A stretch of DNA of 64,000 nucleotides, taken from contig JAHEHL010000002.1 in NCBI GenBank assembly GCA_024644595.1, positions 165,774-229,773 of the forward strand, in the 5' to 3' direction. Positions 35,882-44,269 of the stretch are shown piece by piece; the stretch's first letter is position 1; every line of letters starts with the position of its first letter. A program made the translations under genes and the position numbers. Below the pieces are notes generated by a model that did not search any database, was not told the origin of the DNA, and saw only the letters and a list, made by a program, of their open reading frames with translations. This stretch comes from Porticoccaceae bacterium (GTDB lineage Bacteria; Pseudomonadota; Gammaproteobacteria; Pseudomonadales; Porticoccaceae).

Positions 35882-36811
35882 CTAGGCAACTTGGGAACCG
35901 GGCACATTGATGACATGGCGAATAACATCAACATAGCCTTCGTACAATCGAGTCTCCTCATAAGCCCCACGCGCTTTTAACAGCTGATGAAAGCGTTTCA
36001 ATCTATAGGCCGGAACCGCCGCCATAAGATGGTGCTCAAGATGATAGTTCACATAGTTGGGGGCAACTGTCAGCCGCTCAAGAAGATTGGCATAGGTGGT
36101 GCGGGTATTCATACGTGGATCACGATCCAGCGCGTCGGGCACCGCCGCGTGTTCCGCCACCTGGCGCAAGCGTGCAAAGACCATATACAAAGTCATGGTA
36201 GAGCCTATCCACAACAGGTAAAGCCAGGCACTCAATGTGAAATGCAGAACCGCAATCATAGCCACCTGGGTTAGCCACATACTCAGATACGGTTGCGCCT
36301 GCCGACGTACCTCAGGGTCAGCGCTAAAAATGCCCGCCGTGCCAATCACCCGTGACGCCATAAAACGAAACCCGGTTTGACCACTAATGTCGCGCATCAT
36401 CTTGCGCTTGAAACTCGACGTTTCGACTGGATAGGCGCTGTAGTTGGGCAGATCCGTATCGTCCACTGTACCCGCATAGCGATGGTGCTTGAGGTGTCCT
36501 CTGGCGTATTGCCCAAGATTATCGAAAACCGGTTTTGCCGCAAACCACTGCCCAAAAAAGCTGTTCAATCGCTGACTGGCAAAGAAACTGTTGTGACCAC
36601 ACTCGTGCATGATCACGCCAATTCCCAGCAGGCGGCCGGAGATAATGCCTATGGCAATCACTATGCTCAGCGGATTCGTCCAGTAATGTGCCAACATAAA
36701 AGCACCAGCCACCATCAACCAATTAGTGGTGAGCATTCTCGCGGCCAGCCAATTACTTTGGCGAGTAAAATCTTTACGTTCTGTATTGCTAAGGTAATCC
36801 GTGATTTTCAT
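35882..36811 (-). CDS. Membrane fatty acid desaturase family protein
   Basis: The 309-residue protein has the three histidine boxes of acyl-lipid desaturases: HECGH (about 70), HLKHH (about 106) and NYHLEHH (about 262). It has four membrane segments in two hairpins. These His residues bind a di-iron centre that inserts a double bond, or hydroxylates, using oxygen and electrons from ferredoxin or cytochrome b5-like partners. It is convergent with the DUF6122 gene, with 3 bp between ends. Fatty acid or carotenoid substrates are both possible. Confidence 0.85.
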   Translation of the reverse strand: MKITDYLSNTERKDFTRQSNWLAARMLTTNWLMVAGAFMLAHYWTNPLSIVIAIGIISGRLLGIGVIMHECGHNSFFASQRLNSFFGQWFAAKPVFDNLGQYARGHLKHHRYAGTVDDTDLPNYSAYPVETSSFKRKMMRDISGQTGFRFMASRVIGTAGIFSADPEVRRQAQPYLSMWLTQVAMIAVLHFTLSAWLYLLWIGSTMTLYMVFARLRQVAEHAAVPDALDRDPRMNTRTTYANLLERLTVAPNYVNYHLEHHLMAAVPAYRLKRFHQLLKARGAYEETRLYEGYVDVIRHVINVPGSQVA

Positions 36812-36982
36812 TGCGGGCCTATCAGCTGCTCTGTTGCGTTATTTCGTTTTCCACATACGAGTCAAGGTGACATCTTGGAATCAGTTTGGCAAGATAAAGA
36901 CTTCAACATTCATGACCTTTAAGTTCTCGATGATCGTTTAATAAATGGTCTTTACACCGACGTAATCAGGAGAGGAGATAAG

Positions 36983-37516
36983 ATGATACGGGCAATCAAT
37001 ATTTCACTTTTCATTGGCGCATTACTCGCCAGCTTTGCCGCTGCGGAATCCGTCGAGAACAACGACGCTTCAATAAATCCCTGCATCTCTACCGATAGTG
37101 AGCTGGGTGATTCCGCATTTTGGGCGATTACCTCCGTGGAGCTCTTTGCAGAGAATAAATTTGCTGAATCGGTCAATACTGTGAATGCCTGCTTTAAACA
37201 GTGGGGCCCAGAGGCAGGGCAAAAACAGAAAATGATGTACGACAAAGGCACAAGCTGCCCAGACACGGGGCGTGTTGGCCGCAAAGAGAGACTTAAAATT
37301 CAAAAAGAATACCAGATGAACGATGTCTCCATGGCTCTCTGGGCAAAAGCGCGCTCACTGCATGAACTCGGCGAGATCGAGGCGGCAAAAAATGCCTATG
37401 CTCAGTGTATGTATATGACCTGCGGCAGAGCATGGGACCCCAAGGGCTGGTATTGGAGCCCGGCACAGGATTGTGCTAAACAGGTTCAGTCAATATTAAA
37501 AGCGGACGGCCAATAA
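36983..37516 (+). CDS. Secreted TPR-like protein of unknown function
   Basis: The ATG at 36983 follows GGAGAGGAG. The 177-residue protein has a signal peptide (about 1-21, ...LLASFAAAE). The mature part has six or so cysteines and helices with TPR character (FAESVNTVNACFKQWGPEAGQ; MALWAKARSLHELGEIEAAKNAYAQC). It ends with a Trp-rich WDPKGWYWSPAQDC block. Related proteins carry the uninformative name 'beta-glucanase precursor'. No catalytic residues are apparent, and a periplasmic binding or scaffold role is possible. Confidence 0.7.
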   Translation: MIRAINISLFIGALLASFAAAESVENNDASINPCISTDSELGDSAFWAITSVELFAENKFAESVNTVNACFKQWGPEAGQKQKMMYDKGTSCPDTGRVGRKERLKIQKEYQMNDVSMALWAKARSLHELGEIEAAKNAYAQCMYMTCGRAWDPKGWYWSPAQDCAKQVQSILKADGQ

Positions 37517-37519
37517 AAA

Positions 37520-37545
37520 AACCCCAACCCTGTCGGGTTGAGGTT
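37520..37545. terminator. Bidirectional terminator between the TPR-like gene and tmRNA
   Basis: AACCCCAACCC (37520-37530) pairs with GGGTTGAGGTT (37535-37545) with one mismatch and a 4-nt loop. On the minus strand it ends in seven T just after the tmRNA 3' end. On the plus strand it ends in TTTTGTT. Confidence 0.85.
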
Positions 37546-37552
37546 TTGTTAT

Positions 37553-37946
37553 TGGTGGAGGCGGCGGGAATTGAACCCGCGTCCGCCAGCCCGCTGCCTG
37601 CGGCTCTACATGCTTAGATCAGCCTATTAGTTTTAACCGTTTGCAACCCGGCTGTCAGGGAACGCATTCAGCGATTTCGGTAAAGGTTTTAGTGAATCTG
37701 CCCCGAACAAGCTTCATCACGATCTTATGAGATATGACACCTGAGCGTTCCGCTTCCCGAGGGATTTAGAACTCTGAACGCATAAGCACGGCTTCAGTCA
37801 GATGGCACTACACTGGGGTTTAAGCAGCTAGTGCGTAGTTGTCGTCGTTGGCAACTATAAGTTTGCGACTTTGGATTAACGAGATTGGTCACCATCTCGG
37901 CATGCACCGGAGGTTTTGTAGCCGTCGTCGAATCCAAAACGCCCCC
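37553..37946 (-). ncRNA. ssrA: tmRNA (ssrA), tag ANDDNYALAA
   Basis: The 5' end GGGGGCG pairs with CGCCTCC before the 3' ACCA (37553-37556), forming the tRNA-like acceptor. The T-arm GGGTTCAATTCCCGC lies near the 3' end, and the conserved GGATTCGACG and GGTGCATGCCGAG blocks lie near the 5' end. The resume codon is GCC at 37850-37852. The tag frame reads ANDDNYALAA and stops at 37820-37822, differing from the E. coli tag by one residue (Asp for Glu). tmRNA rescues stalled ribosomes and marks the peptide for proteolysis. Length is about 394 nt, one piece. Confidence 0.97.
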
Positions 37947-37965
37947 AGAGATTTTCATTTTAGCA

Positions 37966-37979
37966 CAGTGCTTGCACTG
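37966..37979. promoter_or_regulatory. 14-bp palindrome in the ssrA promoter region
   Basis: CAGTGC-TT-GCACTG lies 20-33 bp upstream of the tmRNA 5' end. It sits just beyond a TAAAAT -10-like box on the minus strand, in the -10/-35 spacer. No convincing -35 is visible, so an activator site is conceivable. Confidence 0.35.
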
Positions 37980-38086
37980 ACATACTGGATTGATTGCACT
38001 ACAGATGAAAAAGATTTTTTAGATCGAATTTAGCGGTCGAATCACCTAGAATCGAGCATCAAAAAATAATACACAGGATGCATTAA

Positions 38087-39427
38087 ATGCAAAGAGGTCA
38101 GTTTTCTTCTCGTTTGGCGTTTATTTTTGCCGCGTCAGGGTCCGCAGTCGGGCTGGGCAATATTTGGGGCTTCCCAACCAATGCTGCAGAGAATGGCGGC
38201 GCCGCCTTTGTGTTGATGTATATGATACTGGCGTTTCTGCTCGCCTACCCGGCACTGATGGCGGAGCTGATTATTGGCCGTCACACACGCTCTAATATGG
38301 TCAATGCATTGCAGAGCATTTCGTCAACAGCTGCCGCCAAGCTGACCGGTCGATTAGTGGGTATCGGCGGCATGGTGACGGCAAGTTTGATTCTCTGCTT
38401 TTACAGTATTGTCGCCGGCTGGATGCTGGCTTTTATGCTTGAGCCGCTGGCATCAGTGGTGGGACTGTCGACGTTAAGCAGTTGGCTGACCGATTTTAGT
38501 CTGGGTCGTAACCTGGCGTTTGCTGGATTGTTTATCAGCTTGACGGCTCTGGTAATCAGCGCAGGTGTTGAACAGGGAATCGAGAGATGGTCACAGCGCC
38601 TGATGCCATCGCTGTTTGTGCTGCTTGTTGGACTGATTCTCTATGTGCTGACGCAGCCTGGCGCGATGCAGGGGCTGCAGCATTATCTGGTGCCCGACTT
38701 TTCCCAGATGAGTAATCCTAATTTAATTGTCAGTGCCATGGGACAAGCGTTTTTCTCTATGTCTCTGGGGGTTGGCACTATGCTGATCTACGGCTCGTAT
38801 ATTCGTGCTGATGAGAATCTGCCACTGGTCGGTACACTGGTCACCCTAACCGATACCGGTGTCGCTTTTCTCGCTGGCCTGTTGGTGTTGCCAGCAATGT
38901 TTGTTGCGCAACATCTCGGCGTGACCATTTATGCCGAGAGCGGCAGCCTGATCGCCGGGCCGGATCTGATTTTTCAGGTGCTGCCGGCGCTGTTTAACAG
39001 CATGGGTTCGACCGGATTACTGGTTGGTCTGGCCTTCTTTGTTTTGATGTCGATTGCAGCAGTGACCTCATCTATCTCTATGCTTGAAGTGCCCGTATCC
39101 TATGCGGTGGAAGCGCGAAAAATGAATCGTGTTAAAGCGACCTGGCTGATAGCGGCGATTGTCTTTGCGATCAGCAGTGCCATTTCATTCAACTTCGACA
39201 GCCTGTTTGGATTTGTCATCACCCTCACCACTGAGCGGGCGCAGCCACTGTTGAGTATGTTTTTATGTATCTTTGCCGGTTGGATTTTTCATCGCAATAG
39301 CATTCTATCGGAGATTCGCAGCGGCAATCCGGATGTTGAACAGGGGCTGTTCTGGAAAATCTGGCCGGTTTATGTAAAATTTTTCTGCCCGTTGTTAATT
39401 CTGCTGACCTTCGCTCAGGGCTTCTGA
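38087..39427 (+). CDS. Neurotransmitter:sodium symporter (NSS/SNF) family transporter
   Basis: The 446-residue protein has about 11-12 membrane segments. The N-terminus carries the NSS hallmark SRLAFIFAASGSAVGLGNIWGFP, with the unwound TM1 glycine-rich Na+/substrate site, followed by NGGAAFVLMYM in TM2. TM6 contains AFFSMSLGVGTMLIYGSYI and TM8 AFFVLMSIAAVTSSISMLEV. The family takes up amino acids or related amines with Na+. Bacterial members import tryptophan, tyrosine or leucine-like substrates. It stands alone. Confidence 0.9.
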   Translation: MQRGQFSSRLAFIFAASGSAVGLGNIWGFPTNAAENGGAAFVLMYMILAFLLAYPALMAELIIGRHTRSNMVNALQSISSTAAAKLTGRLVGIGGMVTASLILCFYSIVAGWMLAFMLEPLASVVGLSTLSSWLTDFSLGRNLAFAGLFISLTALVISAGVEQGIERWSQRLMPSLFVLLVGLILYVLTQPGAMQGLQHYLVPDFSQMSNPNLIVSAMGQAFFSMSLGVGTMLIYGSYIRADENLPLVGTLVTLTDTGVAFLAGLLVLPAMFVAQHLGVTIYAESGSLIAGPDLIFQVLPALFNSMGSTGLLVGLAFFVLMSIAAVTSSISMLEVPVSYAVEARKMNRVKATWLIAAIVFAISSAISFNFDSLFGFVITLTTERAQPLLSMFLCIFAGWIFHRNSILSEIRSGNPDVEQGLFWKIWPVYVKFFCPLLILLTFAQGF

Positions 39428-39541
39428 TACCTGCTGCAAGGCTGTAATTCAAGACTAAAACTCAAGATTACAGAGTACGTATACACAGCGATAGCAGCAC
39501 AGATACCACAGCACCTCAAGTTGATTGGGGTGTTTTGCCGT

Positions 39542-40096
39542 TTACAGAAAGCGACTGTTTTTCGAAAACTGACTGCGAAGAAATTCCATCTGATCACAGA
39601 GTATGCGGCGACTGTTAGTCAGGGCCAGATATTCTGCATTATTGGGTCTGTAGGGCAAGGCGATCAACTCCATATTGGCCTCTTCCGGCGTGCGATTGGC
39701 CTTGTGCTGATTGCAGCGCCGACAGGCGGAAACCACATTTTCCCAGCGGTCCAGGCCTCCCCGCGAGGTGGGTTGAATATGGTCTCGCGTGAGCCGCTGG
39801 GGCTCAAATGCGCGCGCACAGTACATACACAGGTGAGCATCGCGCGCAAAGAGGGTTGGATTGGTCAGTGCCGGATTGGTCCGTGGTCTTGCCAACTGTT
39901 CTCCACCGCAGGCAATCATACTCGGCAGTTCAATCAGTGAGCGCTTGCCACTCAGGCGCGAGTGACCTCCATGAACCTGACGCACCACCTCGCCCATACT
40001 CCAAACCACCAGATCCCTGGCATATATACAGACTGCCTCTTGCCAATCGAGCCAGTTGATTGGCTGCCCGGCTAAATTGAGTCTGAGTATCTTCAT
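39542..40096 (-). CDS. HNH endonuclease domain protein
   Basis: The ATG at 40096 follows GGAAGG at proper spacing and is preferred over the ATG at 40111. The 184-residue protein has a zinc-finger-like CMYCARAF and CRRCNQ pair. These surround the HNH core LTRDHIQPTSRGG...NVVSACRRCNQHKANRTPEEA. The N-terminal 80 residues (LRLNLAGQPINWLDWQEAVCIYARD) match the widespread bacterial 'HNH endonuclease' family found as a single housekeeping-like gene, not a homing or phage enzyme. Its biological role is uncertain. Confidence 0.88.
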   Translation of the reverse strand: MKILRLNLAGQPINWLDWQEAVCIYARDLVVWSMGEVVRQVHGGHSRLSGKRSLIELPSMIACGGEQLARPRTNPALTNPTLFARDAHLCMYCARAFEPQRLTRDHIQPTSRGGLDRWENVVSACRRCNQHKANRTPEEANMELIALPYRPNNAEYLALTNSRRILCDQMEFLRSQFSKNSRFL

Positions 40097-40297
40097 ATCA
40101 CAGCCTTCCAATATCTAACCCATATAAACAAAGTTATTAATGCGCTGTTCATGGTTACTATACAATGACTTCGCCGGCGACGGAAACTACCGCCGGAGGC
40201 TGTCAAGCGCGGTTTTGCCAATTGACCGCGATAGCCTTGTTGGTTAGGGTGAACGCCCTGTATTGCAGTTTTATTTTCAGTCTATTAGAAAGGGTGG

Positions 40298-40543
40298 ATG
40301 TCTGTGGCAAAAGAGCAAAAAGCGGTCGATTTTGAACAGCAATTGGCGAGTCTTGAAGCGCTGGTTGAATCACTGGAAAGTGGTGAATTAAGTCTTGAGG
40401 AATCGCTCAAATCTTTTGAGTCCGGCATCAAGGTCGCCCGCGACTGTCAGCAGGCTCTGAAGGCTGCCGAGCAAAAAGTCGAGCTATTGATGCGTCAGGG
40501 CGACGAGCTGGTCAGCCAGCCGTTCGAGCCTGAAGACCAGTAA
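40298..40543 (+). CDS. xseB: Exodeoxyribonuclease VII small subunit
   Basis: This 81-residue helical protein shows the XseB pattern [34 protein letters not shown], then a second helix with [15 protein letters not shown]. It binds the large subunit XseA (not in this window) to form the nuclease that degrades single-stranded DNA from both ends. AAAGGG precedes the ATG. It is first in the xseB-ispA-dxs order common to gammaproteobacteria, with 8 bp to ispA. Confidence 0.95.
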   Translation: MSVAKEQKAVDFEQQLASLEALVESLESGELSLEESLKSFESGIKVARDCQQALKAAEQKVELLMRQGDELVSQPFEPEDQ

Positions 40544-40551
40544 TCGTCATA

Positions 40552-41457
40552 ATGCCCTCTTCTCTCAGTCCGATCAGTTTCAATCAGATCCTAGAACACT
40601 ACAGCGCTCAAGTAGACGAGCAGCTGGAGGCCATACTGCCAGCGTCCCATGGACCCGCGGCGGATCTGTTCGCTGCGATGCGTTATTCGGTATTTAATGG
40701 CGGCAAACGTCTGCGACCAGCACTCTGTTTTGCCGCAGCCGAGTCTGTCGCAGCAAGTGATTCTAATACCGCCAAGGTAGCTGCTGCGCTGGAAATGATT
40801 CACGCATATTCTTTGATTCATGATGATCTGCCATCGATGGATAATGACGATCTGCGTCGCGGCAAGCCGACCTGCCATATCCAGTTCGGCGAGGCAACCG
40901 CGATCCTTGCCGGCGACGGCCTGCAGTCTCTCGCGTTTCAGCAACTCACCGAGCTAAATAACGTAGAGCCTGCCGTTGTGGTGGAGCTGATTGCAATGCT
41001 TTCCCGGCTCGGCGGCTGCAGTGGCATGGTAACCGGTCAGGCAATAGACCTGGCAGCAACCGGCAGCGCATTGGCACTGGAGCAGTTGAAAGAGATGCAT
41101 GCCCACAAAACCGGCGCTTTAATTGAGGCCAGCGTGCTGATGGGGGCCACAGTAACCGGACGCGCCAGCACAGAACAGTTGCAGGCTCTGAGCGCCTTTG
41201 CCAGGGCCATTGGCCTCGCCTTCCAGATTCAGGATGATATTCTCGATGTCGAGAGCTCCACTGAAAAACTCGGCAAAAAGCAGGGATCTGATGTCAATAA
41301 CGATAAGTCGACCTATACTTCTATTCTTGGCCTAGAGCAGGCACGCAGAGAAGCTGACGAGCTTTTTGACAGCAGCATTCAAGCGCTGCAGGGCTTTGGG
41401 GAAAGCGCCGATTCACTGCGCGCCATTGCCGGTTTTATTGTCCAGCGGGGTCACTAG
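40552..41457 (+). CDS. ispA: Farnesyl/geranyl diphosphate synthase
   Basis: This is a 301-residue trans-prenyltransferase. The first Asp-rich motif is DDLPSMDNDDLRRGKPT (about 86-100) and the second FQIQDDILDVE (about 225). GGKRLRP near 44 and the MHAHKTGAL block are diphosphate and substrate-binding regions. It condenses isopentenyl diphosphate with allylic diphosphates to make farnesyl diphosphate for quinones, undecaprenyl phosphate and hopanoid or carotenoid precursors. It lies between xseB and dxs on the same strand. Confidence 0.95.
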   Translation: MPSSLSPISFNQILEHYSAQVDEQLEAILPASHGPAADLFAAMRYSVFNGGKRLRPALCFAAAESVAASDSNTAKVAAALEMIHAYSLIHDDLPSMDNDDLRRGKPTCHIQFGEATAILAGDGLQSLAFQQLTELNNVEPAVVVELIAMLSRLGGCSGMVTGQAIDLAATGSALALEQLKEMHAHKTGALIEASVLMGATVTGRASTEQLQALSAFARAIGLAFQIQDDILDVESSTEKLGKKQGSDVNNDKSTYTSILGLEQARREADELFDSSIQALQGFGESADSLRAIAGFIVQRGH

Positions 41458-41598
41458 ATTTTTCGGGTGTGTTCACTGGATCTGCAGTCAATTTAGAGTC
41501 TGGTTATTTATTAACAAATATTTAACAAGGCAGAAGCGCCTGAATATTTGGTGTACCATCACAGGCCAGAGTGAAGACACGATTAGCGACCAATAAGC

Positions 41599-43530
41599 AT
41601 GGCAAAAACCTTCAATGAGATCCCTCACAATCGACCCGACACGCCGCTGTTAGATAGCGTTAATGTGCCGGCAGATTTGCGTCATCTCAACACTGAACAA
41701 CTGCTGGTGTTGGCGGATGAACTGCGATCATTCATGCTTTACTGTGTCGGCAAAACCGGTGGTCACTTTGGTGCCGGTCTCGGCGTTACCGAGCTGACGA
41801 TTGCCCTGCACCATGTTTTTAACACGCCTGAAGATCGCCTGGTATGGGATGTGGGCCATCAAACTTATCCGCATAAAATTCTTACTGGTCGTCGCGAGCA
41901 AATGCTCAGCATGCGGCAAAAGGATGGCCTCTCTGGCTTTCCCAAGCGCAGCGAAAGTGAATATGACACGTTTGGTGTGGGCCATTCGAGTACGTCGATC
42001 AGCGCCGCGCTGGGTATGGCGATGGCCTCGGCGCAGCTCGGTGAAGAACGCAAAACCGTTGCCATAATGGGTGATGGTGCAATGACTGCAGGCATGGCCT
42101 TTGAAGCGCTCAACCATGCCTCCCATGTCGACAAAAACTTGCTGGTCGTACTCAACGACAATCAGATGTCGATCTCGCGCAACGTCGGCGGGCTCTCCAC
42201 CTATTTTTCCAAACTCTGGTCTAGCAAGATCTACACCCAGTTTCGTGAGGGTGGCAAAAAAGCACTGCGGGGCATGCCTCATGCGAGCAACTTTGTACGC
42301 CGCACAGAAGAATATATGAAAAGCATGGTTTCGCCGGCGACCATCTTTGAAGAGCTGGGGTTTTACTATGTGGGCCCTATCGATGGCCATGATCTGCCGT
42401 TGCTGGTTGAAACACTGGGCAAGCTGAAAGAGATAAAAGGCGCAGTATTACTGCATATTATTACCCACAAGGGCAAAGGCTTTGCGCCTGCAGAAAACGA
42501 TCCGGTGGGTTATCACGCACTCAATAAAATTGAGCCTAAGCAGGCACTGAAGTCAGCAATAGAGGTGCCAGCAGCCAAGGCCAAGCCAAAATATCAGCAG
42601 GTATTTGGCGACTGGCTCTGTGATATGGCCGAACAGGACAGTCGATTGGTCGGCATTACCCCGGCGATGTGTGATGGCTCGGGTATGAATCAATTTGCCG
42701 AGCGCTTTCCAGACCGTTTTGAAGATGTCGCCATTGCCGAACAGCATGCGGTCACGCTGGCTGCGGGCATGGCCTGCGAGGGCGCCAAGCCTGTTGTGGC
42801 AATCTATTCAACATTTTTGCAACGCGGCTATGATCAGCTGATTCACGATGTGGCATTGCAAAATCTCGATGTGCTGTTTGCACTCGATCGCGCCGGACTG
42901 GTCGGCGAAGATGGCGCCACACATGCCGGAGCCTACGATATTAGCTACTTGCGCTGCATTCCCAATATGGTGGTGATGGCGCCCTCGAATGAAAATGAAA
43001 CCCGGCAGCTTTTATACACCGGCTATATGCATTCCGGACCGGCAGCGGTGCGCTATCCCCGCGGTACCGGGCCCGGCGTGGAAATTGAGAAAACCATGTC
43101 CGCCCTGCCCCTGGGCAAAGGCGTGATGGTTCGTGACGGTGCAGAGGTGGCGATCCTTAACTTTGGTACACTGCTGGCTTTCGGGCTAAAAGCAGCCGAT
43201 ACGATCGGTGCCACCGTGGCTGATATGCGCTTTGTAAAACCCATCGATGAAGACCTGATTCGCGATCTCGCCAGCCGCCACCAACTGCTGGTCACGCTGG
43301 AAGAAAACAGTGTTTCCGGCGGTGCCGGTTCTGCGGTAGGCGAATTCCTCGCCGCACAGGGCATTGTGGTGCCGGTACTGCATCTGGGTCTCCCCGATTG
43401 CTTTGTCGACCATGGCAACCATACACAACAGCTCGCAGCGGTGGGCCTGGATGCCGAGAGTATCGCCGTCGCGATCAGTCAGCGTCAGGCCCTGCTACAG
43501 CAACCGACGGCCCAAACCAAGTCAAACTAA
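41599..43530 (+). CDS. dxs: 1-deoxy-D-xylulose-5-phosphate synthase
   Basis: The 643-residue protein has the usual Dxs length and order: [23 protein letters not shown], the thiamine diphosphate [17 protein letters not shown]...NDNQMSIS motif (about 155-190), then [23 protein letters not shown] (about 430) and a transketolase C-terminal domain. It joins pyruvate and glyceraldehyde-3-phosphate in the first step of the MEP isoprenoid route, feeding IspA encoded just upstream. The gap to ispA (141 bp) is larger than usual and may hold its own promoter. Confidence 0.97.
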   Translation: MAKTFNEIPHNRPDTPLLDSVNVPADLRHLNTEQLLVLADELRSFMLYCVGKTGGHFGAGLGVTELTIALHHVFNTPEDRLVWDVGHQTYPHKILTGRREQMLSMRQKDGLSGFPKRSESEYDTFGVGHSSTSISAALGMAMASAQLGEERKTVAIMGDGAMTAGMAFEALNHASHVDKNLLVVLNDNQMSISRNVGGLSTYFSKLWSSKIYTQFREGGKKALRGMPHASNFVRRTEEYMKSMVSPATIFEELGFYYVGPIDGHDLPLLVETLGKLKEIKGAVLLHIITHKGKGFAPAENDPVGYHALNKIEPKQALKSAIEVPAAKAKPKYQQVFGDWLCDMAEQDSRLVGITPAMCDGSGMNQFAERFPDRFEDVAIAEQHAVTLAAGMACEGAKPVVAIYSTFLQRGYDQLIHDVALQNLDVLFALDRAGLVGEDGATHAGAYDISYLRCIPNMVVMAPSNENETRQLLYTGYMHSGPAAVRYPRGTGPGVEIEKTMSALPLGKGVMVRDGAEVAILNFGTLLAFGLKAADTIGATVADMRFVKPIDEDLIRDLASRHQLLVTLEENSVSGGAGSAVGEFLAAQGIVVPVLHLGLPDCFVDHGNHTQQLAAVGLDAESIAVAISQRQALLQQPTAQTKSN

Positions 43531-43566
43531 AATCGCCCTATAAACAAGCAAAAGGATTCACAGACC

Positions 43567-44196
43567 ATGAAACTTTATGACTATGCTGCCGCCCCAAATC
43601 CACGTCGCGTGGCCATTTTTCTTGCCGAAAAAGGCATCGAGCTGGAGACCGTGCAAGTCGATTTAATGACCGGAGAGCACAAAGGCGAAGCCTTTACGGC
43701 ATTCAATCCCATGCAGGATGTGCCTGCACTGGAGCTGGATGATGGCAGCTGCCTCAACCAAGTCAATGCGATTTGCCAGTACCTTGAAGAGCTCTATCCA
43801 GACAACCCTCTCTATGGCCGAAACCCACTAGAGCGCGCACGGGTCGAATCGTGGAATCACCGTATCCAAGACAATGGTGTGGCCGCAGTGGCAGAAGCCT
43901 TCCGCAACGCGTCGCCCAATTTCAAAGGCCGGGCACTTCCGGGGCCACGATCCTATGAGCAAATTCCCGAGCTGGCGGAGCGCGGCTTGAAGCGGGTCGA
44001 AGATTTTTTCAGCATGCTCGATGAACATCTGGGCAACAGTGAATTTATTGTCGGCGATTATTTTTCGGTAGCGGATATTACGGCTTATATGACTATTGAA
44101 TTCGCCCGCTGGGTGAAGAAATCAATGCCTGAACAGTGCACTAATCTGCAGCGCTGGCATGCGCAAGTGGGCTCTCGACCCAGCATCTCAGGCTGA
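43567..44196 (+). CDS. Glutathione S-transferase family protein
   Basis: The 209-residue protein has an N-terminal thioredoxin-like domain (MKLYDYAAAPNPRRVAIFLAEKGIELETVQVDL...FNPMQDVPALELDDGSCLNQVNAICQYLEE) and a helical C-terminal domain (about 90-205). The cis-proline VPAL and the glutathione-contacting residues at about 65 are in place. The pattern resembles bacterial theta/beta-like enzymes annotated as GSTs. It follows dxs by 36 bp and may share its transcript. Substrate is unknown. Confidence 0.88.
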   Translation: MKLYDYAAAPNPRRVAIFLAEKGIELETVQVDLMTGEHKGEAFTAFNPMQDVPALELDDGSCLNQVNAICQYLEELYPDNPLYGRNPLERARVESWNHRIQDNGVAAVAEAFRNASPNFKGRALPGPRSYEQIPELAERGLKRVEDFFSMLDEHLGNSEFIVGDYFSVADITAYMTIEFARWVKKSMPEQCTNLQRWHAQVGSRPSISG

Positions 44197-44208
44197 CGGG
44201 GGTTGGCA

Positions 44209-44241
44209 GCATAACCGCGCGGATGTTTCCGGCGGTTATGC
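44209..44241. terminator. Inverted repeat between convergent GST and GH81 genes
   Basis: GCATAACCGC (44209-44218) pairs perfectly with GCGGTTATGC (44232-44241) around a 13-nt loop. T-runs are short on both strands, so termination strength is uncertain. Confidence 0.55.
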
Positions 44242-44269
44242 CTCTGTTTGAACCGTTAGACTGCGATAA

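Noticed and set aside
37553-37620. tRNA-like 3' end with T-loop suggesting a tRNA gene
   Set aside because: It is the acceptor and T-arm of tmRNA; the tag frame and 5' half lie at 37820-37946.
39542-40096. HNH nuclease as sign of a mobile or homing element
   Set aside because: No intron, inverted repeats, integrase or interrupted gene is nearby, and the family is a common stand-alone chromosomal gene.
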